From: Paenibacillus thalictri
GTDB taxonomy: Bacteria; Bacillota; Bacilli; Paenibacillales; NBRC-103111
Assembly: GCF_004307995.1 (NCBI RefSeq)
Contig: NZ_SIRE01000013.1
Span: 62,001-126,000, forward strand
Direction: 5' to 3'
DNA length: 64,000 nt
In this document: positions 17,212 to 26,236 of the stretch, in pieces
How positions within the stretch are numbered: position 1 is the stretch's first letter
Layout of the letters: every line of letters starts with the position of its first letter
Made by a program: the position numbers and the translations under genes
The notes under the pieces: model-generated
What the model was told of the DNA's origin: nothing
Seen by the model: only the letters and a program-made list of their open reading frames with translations
Databases searched by the model: none

Positions 17212-18279
17212 ATGACCCAGCAATTGAGGTTTATTCAAGTGGGGACAGGCGGTTTTGGCGGGTATTGGTGCAGCAAAGTGCTTCCGGCCATCGTGCATGA
17301 GCTTGGCGCTGCCCGATTGGTCGCAGCGGTGGATATTAATCCGCAAGCCCATCAGAACATCATCAGCAACGTTGGTATCGATCCGTCCCGCTGCTACACC
17401 GATTTGCGCCAAGCGCTGGAGGAGAACCCGTGCGACTTCGTTGTTATCGTGCTTCCGGCGCATCTCCACGAATATGCGGTGGACTTGGCTTTGGAATTTG
17501 AATGCGACATTCTTATGGAGAAACCCGTCTCCGATTCGATGGAATCGAGCTGCCGTGTATATCGCAAGGTGAAACGAGCCGGACGCAAATTGGCCGTCAC
17601 ATACAGCCACCGTTTTGATCAGGATAAGCAAACTTTGCAGCAGTACGTGCAATCCGGTTTATATGGCCGGCTGCATTATTTAATCGGCCGCTTTACGAGC
17701 AACAACCGTTCGGCTGTTAACGATCCGCGCGAATATGCACATCACCACTATTTGATCTCCTCCGCTGTGCATCAATTCGATATTATTCGTTCGATCACAG
17801 GATCCAACGCCAAAACCGTGTACACTCAATCATGGAATCCGCAATGGGCTCCGTTTAAGGAGCATAGCACGGCGCTGGTGCAGATGGAGATGGAAAACGG
17901 GGTTCGCGTTTTTTTCGAAGGATCCAAGTCCAACGCCACCCAATTAAACGGCTGGAGCAACGACTACTTCAGGGCCGAATGCGAGTTCGGGACGCTGGAG
18001 CTGGACAGGCGAAAGCTGGTCGCAAGAAGCGACCTCGGTTTCCCGCATCCCCGAACTGCCGAATTGCCGCTGCTGGAGCAGAAACATTGGACTCATACAT
18101 GGCTTATGAAGATGTTTATCGATTGGGTGAACGGAGGCGAAGCACCGCCTAACCATCTGGAAGACAATATGCAATGTACGGCACTTCAATATGCCGCTAT
18201 TGAAAGCGGTCTCACCGGGAAACTTGTGGACGTGCAGCAATTTCTGCAGCAGCATTTGGGCAGGGTGCAGCAGGTGTAA
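17212..18279 (+). CDS. Gfo/Idh/MocA-family oxidoreductase
   Basis: A 355-residue NAD(P)-dependent oxidoreductase. The N-terminal Rossmann fold opens with IQVGTGGFGGYW and has the acidic strand end AVDINPQ. The family motif EKPVSDS sits at about residues 104-110, and a C-terminal alpha/beta domain carries HHHYLISSAVHQFDIIR, in the position of the usual catalytic His/Asp region. Members oxidise sugars, inositols or their derivatives. GAGGTGG lies 7 bases before the ATG at 17212, and an upstream in-frame GTG overlaps that site. It is flanked by terminators on both sides, so it is monocistronic. The substrate is not known. Confidence 0.82.
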   Translation: MTQQLRFIQVGTGGFGGYWCSKVLPAIVHELGAARLVAAVDINPQAHQNIISNVGIDPSRCYTDLRQALEENPCDFVVIVLPAHLHEYAVDLALEFECDILMEKPVSDSMESSCRVYRKVKRAGRKLAVTYSHRFDQDKQTLQQYVQSGLYGRLHYLIGRFTSNNRSAVNDPREYAHHHYLISSAVHQFDIIRSITGSNAKTVYTQSWNPQWAPFKEHSTALVQMEMENGVRVFFEGSKSNATQLNGWSNDYFRAECEFGTLELDRRKLVARSDLGFPHPRTAELPLLEQKHWTHTWLMKMFIDWVNGGEAPPNHLEDNMQCTALQYAAIESGLTGKLVDVQQFLQQHLGRVQQV

Positions 18280-18299
18280 AGATTCATCTTGCATAAATC

Positions 18300-18341
18300 A
18301 ACCATTTCTCGATGGGAATCATGTTGAGGAATGGTTTTTTA
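18300..18341 (+). terminator. Rho-independent terminator
   Basis: AACCATTTCTC (18300-18310) pairs with GAGGAATGGTT (18326-18336) with one G-U pair, followed by T6. It lies 20 bases after the oxidoreductase stop. Confidence 0.88.
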
Positions 18342-18380
18342 ATTCCGTGTCTTTATTTTATTAAGGAGGGGGGATTTTGC

Positions 18381-20135
18381 TTGCTGCAGAAAATGTCCAT
18401 CTTCACCAAAATCATTATTCTGATTGCCGTGCTGCTGCTTCCGGTTTTGCTGCTTTATGCCCGTTCCAACTTTGTTAGTGTTAACGTTGTGGAACAGACG
18501 TTAAAGAACGCAAATCGCGAGCAGCTTTCCTTTTTCGTGAGCCAATTTGATGCCGCGATTCAGCGGTTGTCGGCATCAACGACGTTTTTGAATCGGGAGC
18601 TTAACGGTTTGTCGGTGACGGATGGCGATTTATCGAATCCGATTTCGGATTCGTTTCGCGACAAACTTAAGATGAAACTCGAAACTCAGAAGTTGTTTGC
18701 CAGTTGGGACAATGAATTGTCGGTTTTTTTCCCGAGGCAAAATGATATAGTCAGTACCAACCCTTCTCTTGGTTATGACGAGACGTATTTGCAATACAGC
18801 GTGAAGCCTAACTGGCAGGTGGACCATGTCACGGTGAATCAATATAACGAATACGCTTTTGCTTATTATGAGGTATACCCTTTTATTACATCGGGGCAAG
18901 TGAAAGACGCGCAGTATATCATCCGCATCCGCTTTTATGAAAGAAACATCCGCAATGCGCTTAACCAGTTTAAAGCGAGCAGTATCCGCGATCCGTTTCT
19001 GTTTCATCCGGATTATGGAGTCATCGGGAGCAGCAGCATGAACGCCGCAACAACCGAGGAGCTTGCCCGAAATCTTCGCCAGCAGCGGCTTGCATCTTCC
19101 GGTATCTCGGAACTTACCGTAAATAACAACAAATATTTGGTCACATATATCCAGTCCAAGCAGCTTGGCTGGTATGTGGTGGATTACGTGCCGCTGGAAA
19201 ATATTCTTACGCCGATTACAACAAGCCGCAACTATTTTTATTCTTGTGTGGCTGTGCTGATTCTGCTTAGTACCCTCGCGATGTTCCTGCTTTACCGCCA
19301 TGTGCAGGTACCGATCCGCGAGCTGGTTCACGGTGTGAGGCGCATTGAAAAAGGCCAATATTCAAGCCGAATCCGGCTGAATACGTCCAGCGAATTTATT
19401 TATCTCTTCAACAGCTTTAACCGCATGGCAGCGCAAATCGAAAATTTGATCGAGACGGTATTGACGGAGCAGATACGCTCGCGGGAGGCTACGCTGAAGC
19501 AGCTGCAATCTCAGATCAACCCGCATTTTTTATTTAATTGTTTGGCGTTTATGATGAGCATGGCCAAACAGCAAAACTACTCCGCTATCTTGTCCATGGC
19601 CTACAGCTTAAGCAAGTATTACCGTTACACGACCCGCTCGGAAACATCGTTCTGCGGGCTAAGGGACGAGCTGGCGTTTATTAAGCATTACCTAGATATC
19701 CAGCAAATGCGGATGGATCGGGTTTGTTACGAAATCGATGTGCCGGAATGTTATCTTGATCTGCAAATTCCCCGTCTGCTGCTGCAGCCTCTTGTGGAGA
19801 ATGCATTAATTCATGGAATCGAGCCGGAGGTAAATGCGGGATATTTGCGAATCGCGGGAGCGCAAAACGGTAAGATGATCTCGATTACGGTGGACGATGA
19901 TGGTCAAGGCATGGATGAGCAGGAGAGGGACATGCTGATGAAGCGGCTCAACGGGCCGCTTACCGAAGAAATGGGCTGCGGAGTATGGAATGTCAATCAG
20001 CGGCTAAGGCATCAGTTCGGGAAGGAAGCGGGATTGCATTACGAGGTTTCGCCTTATGGGGGCACTCGTGCAGTCATCGTATTGCCCTTGCAGCAGCAGC
20101 AAACGAAAAAGGAGAGGAGAGCGGCCGATGTTTAA
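18381..20135 (+). CDS. YesM/LytS-type sensor histidine kinase, pair 2
   Basis: A 584-residue kinase paralogous to those at 6881 and 36725. TM1 is close to the N-terminus (IFTKIIILIAVLLLPVLLLYA), an extracytoplasmic sensor domain runs to about residue 280, TM2 is NYFYSCVAVLILLSTLAMFLLY, then HAMP. The His_kinase domain has His382 in QSQINPHFLFN, and the HATPase domain has VENALIHGIEP, DDGQGM and GCGVWNVNQRL. The TTG at 18381 lies 7 bases after AAGGAGGGGG, whereas the first ATG is much farther. The stop overlaps the regulator start by 8 bases. Its target is probably the Lpl-type importer at 21889-25346. Confidence 0.88.
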   Translation: MLQKMSIFTKIIILIAVLLLPVLLLYARSNFVSVNVVEQTLKNANREQLSFFVSQFDAAIQRLSASTTFLNRELNGLSVTDGDLSNPISDSFRDKLKMKLETQKLFASWDNELSVFFPRQNDIVSTNPSLGYDETYLQYSVKPNWQVDHVTVNQYNEYAFAYYEVYPFITSGQVKDAQYIIRIRFYERNIRNALNQFKASSIRDPFLFHPDYGVIGSSSMNAATTEELARNLRQQRLASSGISELTVNNNKYLVTYIQSKQLGWYVVDYVPLENILTPITTSRNYFYSCVAVLILLSTLAMFLLYRHVQVPIRELVHGVRRIEKGQYSSRIRLNTSSEFIYLFNSFNRMAAQIENLIETVLTEQIRSREATLKQLQSQINPHFLFNCLAFMMSMAKQQNYSAILSMAYSLSKYYRYTTRSETSFCGLRDELAFIKHYLDIQQMRMDRVCYEIDVPECYLDLQIPRLLLQPLVENALIHGIEPEVNAGYLRIAGAQNGKMISITVDDDGQGMDEQERDMLMKRLNGPLTEEMGCGVWNVNQRLRHQFGKEAGLHYEVSPYGGTRAVIVLPLQQQQTKKERRAADV

Positions 20136-21771
20136 TTTGCTGATCGTCGACGACGAGAAACATCTGGTGGACAGCATGGCGGATACGATCTCGTGGGGGA
20201 AATACGGCATTCAAGAAGTATTTAAAGCATATTCCGCCGTGGAGGCGCTGGAAACGATTAAAATTTGGCCGGTCCACATTGTAGTGACGGATATCCGAAT
20301 GCCCGGAATGAACGGCATGGAGCTCATCGGCAAGCTGGCCGAACAATGGAGCCACATCCAAATCATCATCCTCTCCGGCCATGCCGATTTTCAATATGCC
20401 CGAACGGCGATGAAGCATAAAATCGCAGAATATTTGCTTAAACCAGTCAACGACGAAGATATTACTGAAGCCGTAAGCAAGGTGTCCGCGAGATTAACCG
20501 CCGAATTGGACAGTTACCGCTTGAGGTTAAAGCAGCAGCAACTGATGAATCAAAATTTGCCGCTCATGCGCGCCAACCTGCTCAGCGATTTATTGCACGG
20601 CAAACGGATGCATCCGTCGCTGATTGACGATCTGCGGGATACGTACGGTATTCCGTTCGCCAGGGAAGATGCGGTATCCATCGTGCTGATCCGCATGGAA
20701 GGCAAGCTGGCCCAGTTTGATTACAGCGACAGGCAGCTGATGGAATTTTCCGTAATTAACATGATGCAGGAAGTATTTGCCGATGATTTTTACATCTGGC
20801 ACAGCAAGGAAGTTCACGATTATTTGGTCATTTTGATCAAAAGTAAGCAAGACGCACTGGTTGCAGGGCATAGCGGAGAAAAGGAACGGTGGCTGCACCG
20901 GGTCATATCCGAGCGGGCCGAACAGCTCCAAAGAGCGGTTCAATTTTACCTTCAAGGCAGCATCTCGATCTTAATCAGCCGGCCATTCGAATTTCCGCGC
21001 AGCCTGTTGGAGGCATACCGCCGATGTGTGACCCGTTTCCGCAACCAGGTAGGCACGGTCCAAGGGATCTTTCTTAATGTGGATGAAATGGAGACGAAAC
21101 GCGCGGAAGCCCAGTCGCTAGTTGTCTTATACGAGCCATTAACGATGTCTCAGATGATGGACCTGGGAAAATGGGTGGACGCTAAGGCGAAGCTGGCGGA
21201 CATTGTGGAAGAACTGCAATCGAAATGGCCTGCGTCCCATGAGCATTTGCTGGAGGTTTATTATTCGCTGGCCCATGCCTTCCTCCATTTTATGCACAGC
21301 AACGGCCTACAGCTGGCACAGGTCCATGAGCATGTCGCAGGGCAGATCAATGAGTACTCGCCGATCTTGTCGGTCAGTCAGTTGCAGGGTTGGGCAGAAA
21401 GGCTGTTAACGAAACTGGAAGTGATGACGGATACGATATCCCGGGACGGCAGGTCGCAGATTGTCAAGCTGGTTAACCAATACATCGAAACACATCTGGG
21501 CATCGACATTTCCCTTCAAACGATTGCCGATCATGTGCGTTTTAACGCCGCTTATTTGTCCAAAATATACAAGCTGGAAACCGGAGAAGGGATTAGCGAA
21601 TATGCGCTCCGGCTGCGTATGGATAAAGCCATGTATTTGTTAAAGCAGCCTCATTACAAAATATATGAAATTTCCGAGCTGCTCGGTTACCAGAACCCGC
21701 AATATTTCAGCAAGCTGTTCAAACGCGAATATGGCTGCACGCCTCAGGAATTCAGAGACAAATTGCAATAG
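20128..21771 (+). CDS. YesN-type response regulator with AraC DNA-binding domain, pair 2
   Basis: A 547-residue regulator. The receiver has Asp55 in VTDIRMPGMNG and the Lys in LLKPVNDED. A YesN middle domain follows, then the C-terminal AraC-type domain (ISLQTIADHVRFNAAYLSKIYK, and YEISELLGYQNPQYFSKLFKREYGCTP with key Tyr, Gln and Phe positions). GGAGAGG upstream and the receiver start MFNLLIVDDEK fix the ATG at 20128; an open frame reaching to 20056 only overlaps the kinase. A 20-bp-spaced direct repeat just downstream at 21774-21800 is a candidate binding site. Confidence 0.88.
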   Translation: MFNLLIVDDEKHLVDSMADTISWGKYGIQEVFKAYSAVEALETIKIWPVHIVVTDIRMPGMNGMELIGKLAEQWSHIQIIILSGHADFQYARTAMKHKIAEYLLKPVNDEDITEAVSKVSARLTAELDSYRLRLKQQQLMNQNLPLMRANLLSDLLHGKRMHPSLIDDLRDTYGIPFAREDAVSIVLIRMEGKLAQFDYSDRQLMEFSVINMMQEVFADDFYIWHSKEVHDYLVILIKSKQDALVAGHSGEKERWLHRVISERAEQLQRAVQFYLQGSISILISRPFEFPRSLLEAYRRCVTRFRNQVGTVQGIFLNVDEMETKRAEAQSLVVLYEPLTMSQMMDLGKWVDAKAKLADIVEELQSKWPASHEHLLEVYYSLAHAFLHFMHSNGLQLAQVHEHVAGQINEYSPILSVSQLQGWAERLLTKLEVMTDTISRDGRSQIVKLVNQYIETHLGIDISLQTIADHVRFNAAYLSKIYKLETGEGISEYALRLRMDKAMYLLKQPHYKIYEISELLGYQNPQYFSKLFKREYGCTPQEFRDKLQ

Positions 21772-21773
21772 AA

Positions 21774-21829
21774 AATGCCACTTTTCTAAAAAGAATGCCA
21801 TATCTGCCGCAGATGGCCTGCTCTATAAT
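21774..21829 (+). promoter_or_regulatory. Candidate YesN-type direct-repeat operator and promoter for the Lpl-type operon
   Basis: AATGCCA occurs at 21774-21780 and 21794-21800, exactly 20 bp apart, as expected for an AraC-type regulator binding two turns of helix. A TATAAT -10 box follows at 21824-21829 with a poor -35, typical of an activator-dependent promoter. An imperfect inverted repeat (21797-21817) overlaps the second copy. Confidence 0.45.
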
Positions 21830-21888
21830 TTTACTTGTAAGCACCTCAATCATCCGGATGATAACGAGGAACGAAAGGGGGATATCAG

Positions 21889-22788
21889 TTGCATTTGGTG
21901 CTTAAGGATCTTAGCAAACACAAGTATCTTTACATCATGCTGGTGCCGGTTGTGATGTACTACATCGTGATCCACTATTTTCCGATCTACGGTTTGGTTA
22001 TCGCATTTAAAGATTTTACTCCGTTTAAGGGAATCGGGAATAGCGCTTGGGTTGGCATGAAGCATTTCGAAGCGTTTTTTAACAGCTACTATTTCGGGCG
22101 CCTGCTTCGCAACACCGTGCTGATCAGCTTTTATGATCTGATCTTCGGATTTCCCGCACCGATCATTTTGGCCCTGATCCTCAATGAGGTGAAGCGCCAG
22201 GCGTTTAAGCGGTTTGTCCAAACCGTTTCTTATTTGCCGCATTTTATATCGATTGTTGTTGTGGCCGGGATGATTATCGATTTTTCGGCGCGGGACGGAG
22301 TGATCAATCAAGTGTTGGCCTGGTTTGGCAGTACGCCGGTTTCGTTCCTTCAGAACCAGGACTGGTTCCGCACGATATTCGTAGGTTCGAATATTTGGCA
22401 GGGCATCGGGTGGGGTTCGATTATTTACCTCGCCGCCTTGTCCGCGATTTCTCCCGAGTTGTACGAGGCTTCGAGAGTCGACGGCGCCAACCGCTGGTCG
22501 CAAATGCTTCATATTACGATTCCGGGGATTATGCCAACGATCATCATCATGCTGATTTTGAGAGTCGGCCATATGATGGACGTCGGTTATGAAAAGGTGA
22601 TTTTGCTCTATAATCCGTCAATATACGAGACCGCGGATGTGATCTCTTCCTTTATTTATCGCAAAGGGCTGCTGGAGATGAGCTACAGCTACAGTGCGGC
22701 TGTCGGATTGTTTAATTCGGTCATTAATTTTGCGCTGCTGCTTTCGGTCAACCGGATGGCCCGCAAGACGGGGACATCGTTATGGTAA
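21889..22788 (+). CDS. Lpl-type ABC importer permease (LplB-like)
   Basis: A 299-residue permease with six hydrophobic segments. It has the LplB-family N-terminus (YIMLVPVVMYYIVIHYFPIYG, then VIAFKDFTPFKGI) and the EAA loop YEASRVDGANRWSQMLHITIPGI at about residues 195-217. These systems import oligosaccharides, often from pectin or other wall polymers, using a large lipoprotein (here 23715-25346). The start is TTG at 21889, 6 bases after AAAGGGGGA. No ATPase is encoded in the operon. Confidence 0.88.
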   Translation: MHLVLKDLSKHKYLYIMLVPVVMYYIVIHYFPIYGLVIAFKDFTPFKGIGNSAWVGMKHFEAFFNSYYFGRLLRNTVLISFYDLIFGFPAPIILALILNEVKRQAFKRFVQTVSYLPHFISIVVVAGMIIDFSARDGVINQVLAWFGSTPVSFLQNQDWFRTIFVGSNIWQGIGWGSIIYLAALSAISPELYEASRVDGANRWSQMLHITIPGIMPTIIIMLILRVGHMMDVGYEKVILLYNPSIYETADVISSFIYRKGLLEMSYSYSAAVGLFNSVINFALLLSVNRMARKTGTSLW

Positions 22789-22805
22789 TAAAGGGGGAAG
22801 CACGT

Positions 22806-23684
22806 TTGACGATGAAGTCCGCACTCGGCAGGTTAGCCGATCCGCTGATCTATTTGATTCTTTCCGCGCTGGCGCTAATTACGTTGTATCCGTTTATTTA
22901 TGTGCTGGTGGCCTCCGTTAGCGAGCCGGTCGCCGTCATGAAACATCAAGGATTATTATTTTGGCCGCTTGGTTTTACGCTTAAAGCTTACGATTACGTA
23001 TTTGAAAACCCGATGATTTTGAAAGGCTACCAGAACACGCTGCTTTACGTTTCATTGGGTACCTGCATCAATATGCTGATGACCTCACTTGGCGCCTATG
23101 CGCTGTCAAGGCGGTATTTGCGAGTTGGCAACTGGGTGATGCTGATGATCGTGTTTACGATGTTTTTCAGCGGGGGTTTGATTCCATCGTATCTTAACGT
23201 AAAAAGCTTGGGCATGCAGGATACCGTCTGGGCACTTGTCATTCCTTCCGCCATCAATACGTTTAACCTCATCGTGATGAGAACGGCATTCCGCGGGGTG
23301 CCGGACAGCATGGAGGAATCGGCCAAAATCGACGGAGCCAACGATTTTATCATCTTATTTCGGATTTTCATACCGCTCGTATTGCCATTGTTTACGGTTA
23401 TCCTGTTGTTTTATCTGGTCCAGCATTGGAACTCCTGGTTCCCGGCGATGATCTATTTGCGGACCCGGGAAATGTACCCCGTTCAATTGATTTTGCGCGA
23501 GATTCTCATCTCCAGCAGCACGGAGACGATGACCAGCGGGGTTTCGGCAAGGGATTCCGAGCCGATCGGCGAGACGATTAAATACGCAACGATTATGGTC
23601 GTCTGCATCCCGATCATTTGTGTCTACCCTTTCCTGCAAAAATATTTCACCAAGGGCATTATGGTAGGAGCCATTAAGGAATAA
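22806..23684 (+). CDS. Lpl-type ABC importer permease (LplC/YtcP-like)
   Basis: A 292-residue permease with six hydrophobic segments. It has the family features YPFIYVLVASVSEP, FFSGGLIPSYLNVK, and the EAA loop EESAKIDGANDFIILFRIFIPL (about 190-210), and ends KYFTKGIMVGAIKE. I prefer the TTG at 22806, 8 bases after AAAGGGGG. An in-frame ATG at 22782 that overlaps the preceding stop is the alternative and would add eight residues containing the ribosome site. It is the partner of the permease at 21889. Confidence 0.85.
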   Translation: MTMKSALGRLADPLIYLILSALALITLYPFIYVLVASVSEPVAVMKHQGLLFWPLGFTLKAYDYVFENPMILKGYQNTLLYVSLGTCINMLMTSLGAYALSRRYLRVGNWVMLMIVFTMFFSGGLIPSYLNVKSLGMQDTVWALVIPSAINTFNLIVMRTAFRGVPDSMEESAKIDGANDFIILFRIFIPLVLPLFTVILLFYLVQHWNSWFPAMIYLRTREMYPVQLILREILISSSTETMTSGVSARDSEPIGETIKYATIMVVCIPIICVYPFLQKYFTKGIMVGAIKE

Positions 23685-23714
23685 GTTGTTCACATGAAAA
23701 GGAGGAAAAATGAA

Positions 23715-25346
23715 ATGCCAACTCGTCGTAAGTTGAAGCCTGCCGTCATGGCACTGATGGCCTTGTCGTTAGTTGCCGCCGCGTGTTCGTCCAAGGGGAC
23801 GGAGCAAGATGAGCCGGGAAAAGGAAGCGATCCTGCATCTCCGGCAGCCCAAGCTTCGGCTAAGCCGAAAATGCCGCTTGTGGACAAGCCGATCGAACTC
23901 ACTTTTTTTTCTCAGCTTGATCCCAAAATATCGGCAACGAAAAAAAATTACGGGGATGTAGAAGCGTTTGGCATATTGGAAAAAGAAAGCGGTATCAAGG
24001 TGAAATTTCTTCACCCGCCTGCAGGCAGCGAAAAAGAGCAGTTTAATCTGATGGTCAGCTCCAACGATCTGGCCGATATTTTGGCCGTCCCTCCATCCTA
24101 TTACAATGGCGGAGCGCAAAAAATGCTGAGCGACGGTGTCATTATCCGCCTAAACGAGCTGATCGACAAGAACGCCCCCAACTTCAAAAAGTTTATCGAC
24201 GAGCATCCGCAGTTCAAGAAGGACATGGTGCTTGATGACGGCACGATCTATGCTTTTCCAACGTTCAAAATCGAGAAGATCAACAGATTTACGGACGGCT
24301 TCCAAATTCGCAAGGACTGGCTGGATAAATACGGTCTCAGCGTTCCGACGACAATGGACGAATGGTATAAAATACTCAAAACGTTTAAAGAGAAGGACCC
24401 GGAGTCGGTTCCGTTTTCGGCAGCATCCAGCAACCCGACATGGCGTGACTTTATGTCCGCTTGGGCGATGAAGTGGGATTTTTATCAGGTAGGGGGCAAG
24501 GTCAAATTCGGTCAATCCCAGCCTGAATTTAAGGAATATGTAACAACGATGAAGAAATGGTATGACGAAGGGCTGCTGGACCCGGAATTTGCGACAAACG
24601 ATACGAAAAAGCTGGACAATAGGATTACGGGCGGCAAAGCGGGCTCTTGGAACGCCCAGTTGAACGGCGGGATGGGCCGCCTGCTTGATCTGATGAAAGG
24701 CGATCCGAATTTTAAAATTGTCGGCGCGCCAAACCCGCAAGCGAAGGACGGGAAAACGTATAACCTGAAAAGCGGCACTTTATCCGCGCCCCAATCCGAG
24801 CTGGCGATGGTCAGCGGCAGCAGCAAGAAAGCCGCGGAAGTCGTCAAATGGATGGATGTTGCCTATTCCGAGTGGGGTCACAATCTGCTCAACTTTGGGA
24901 TTGAAGGCAAGTCCTACAATATGGTGAACGGGTACCCTAAACTGTCCGATGCGGTGATGAAAGATCCTAAATTGTCGGTCGTAAACGCGTTGGGGCAATA
25001 TTCCATCGGCAACGCCTGCTGCAGATTTTGGGAGGAGGATTCCCGCTTGGCGGAACAGGTGGCGACTTACCCGGCCCAATTGGAAGCCAACAAGGCTTGG
25101 GCCAGCGCAGACTCCAGCCTAAACTTGCCGATCTCGATGACGCCTACCGCGGAAGAGAGCCAGAAGCTTGCCTCCATCATGGCGGACATCGATACGTATA
25201 ACAGCGAAATGTTTCTGCGTTTTGTGTACGGGAAAGAACCTCTTTCCAACTTTGACGCTTATCAGCAAAGGCTAAAGCAGATGAACATCGAAGAAGCCGT
25301 CAAAATTCAGCAGGCTGCTCTGGATCGGTACAACAAACGGCAATAG
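23715..25346 (+). CDS. Lpl-type ABC importer, substrate-binding lipoprotein (LplA-like)
   Basis: A 543-residue solute-binding lipoprotein, larger than family 1 binding proteins, as usual for LplA-like proteins. The signal peptide (MPTRRKLKPAVMALMALSLV) ends in the lipobox VAAAC, followed by a serine/lysine-rich linker. The mature part shows IELTFFSQLDPKIS, GSEKEQFNLMVSSNDLADIL, an AFPTFKIEKINRF segment and IRKDWLDKYGLSVPTTMDEWY. The ATG at 23715 is 9 bases after AGGAGG; the in-frame ATG at 23694 contains that ribosome site. It delivers the oligosaccharide to the permeases at 21889 and 22806. Confidence 0.88.
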   Translation: MPTRRKLKPAVMALMALSLVAAACSSKGTEQDEPGKGSDPASPAAQASAKPKMPLVDKPIELTFFSQLDPKISATKKNYGDVEAFGILEKESGIKVKFLHPPAGSEKEQFNLMVSSNDLADILAVPPSYYNGGAQKMLSDGVIIRLNELIDKNAPNFKKFIDEHPQFKKDMVLDDGTIYAFPTFKIEKINRFTDGFQIRKDWLDKYGLSVPTTMDEWYKILKTFKEKDPESVPFSAASSNPTWRDFMSAWAMKWDFYQVGGKVKFGQSQPEFKEYVTTMKKWYDEGLLDPEFATNDTKKLDNRITGGKAGSWNAQLNGGMGRLLDLMKGDPNFKIVGAPNPQAKDGKTYNLKSGTLSAPQSELAMVSGSSKKAAEVVKWMDVAYSEWGHNLLNFGIEGKSYNMVNGYPKLSDAVMKDPKLSVVNALGQYSIGNACCRFWEEDSRLAEQVATYPAQLEANKAWASADSSLNLPISMTPTAEESQKLASIMADIDTYNSEMFLRFVYGKEPLSNFDAYQQRLKQMNIEEAVKIQQAALDRYNKRQ

Positions 25347-25363
25347 ACGAAGGAGAGAAGCAA

Positions 25364-26236
25364 ATGACAACTCAAATCACGATGTTAAACGTGATGGCCG
25401 GCGGCGAATTCCCCGCTGCGATGGATCAGTTCCGGGCTTGGGGGCTCAAGGTCGTCGATTTGAAAAACGGCATCTTCGGCAAGTCAATTTCGGATTTGTC
25501 CGAAGAGGAGGCGGATGCTGCCGCTCAGGTGCTGGAAGAACGCGGACTAACCGCATATTGCTTCTCTACCGAGCTTTTCTACGATTATATCGAGAAAGGG
25601 GAACGTCATTTCCGCGAGCAGCATTTGGCGAAGCTGGACGGGATTCTGCGCACAGCCGCTAAGCTGCGTCCGGTGGTGATCCGTCTGCTTTCGGCCAAGA
25701 TGATGCAGCGGAACGGGATAACTAACAGCACCCGGCATATGGCCGAGCAAGCACCTTGGGTGCTGGACGTTTACCGGGAAGCAATCGATCGGATCTATGA
25801 GGCGGGTTTTCACGCAACAATCGAAAATGAAGCTCACGACTGCATCTGGACCAACCCGCAAGAGATTGTCACCTTCTTCCATGAGTTGAACCGGCACGGA
25901 AAAGTTCATTACACGTACGATGTGCAAAATTTATGGCAGATGGGGACATTTCCTTCACTTCATGTATACGAGGAGCTTAAACCGCATATCGGCTTTTTGC
26001 ATCTGAAGGGCGGTCAAACGGAGGAGGGCTCCAATGAGTTAAAGTGGAGGTCGGCTCTCGAAGATGCTTCATGGCCCGTGGCTGACATTGTACAGCAGGC
26101 CATCGCCGATGGAGTCAGCCCGGTCATTTGCTTAAATCCGTCGCATGGGGCCAAGAAAGAGGGTTACGATTACAGCCGTTTGACCGAACGGGACTTGCGT
26201 TATCTTCAGTCTTTGATTCATGGAGGCGATATTTAA
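25364..26236 (+). CDS. Xylose-isomerase-like TIM-barrel protein (sugar phosphate isomerase/epimerase family)
   Basis: A 290-residue TIM-barrel protein of the AP-endonuclease-2/xylose-isomerase-like family. Candidate metal-site residues are Glu in HATIENEAHD (about 147-156), the acidic strand end YTYDVQN (about 186-192) and His in GFLHLKGGQ (about 210). Members include inosose and keto-sugar isomerases, epimerases and dehydratases. It follows the Lpl-type binding protein by 17 bases, with a GGAGAG ribosome site, and overlaps the next oxidoreductase by one base. TIM-barrel plus Gfo/Idh/MocA pairs commonly work on the same oxidised sugar. The substrate is not known. Confidence 0.78.
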   Translation: MTTQITMLNVMAGGEFPAAMDQFRAWGLKVVDLKNGIFGKSISDLSEEEADAAAQVLEERGLTAYCFSTELFYDYIEKGERHFREQHLAKLDGILRTAAKLRPVVIRLLSAKMMQRNGITNSTRHMAEQAPWVLDVYREAIDRIYEAGFHATIENEAHDCIWTNPQEIVTFFHELNRHGKVHYTYDVQNLWQMGTFPSLHVYEELKPHIGFLHLKGGQTEEGSNELKWRSALEDASWPVADIVQQAIADGVSPVICLNPSHGAKKEGYDYSRLTERDLRYLQSLIHGGDI

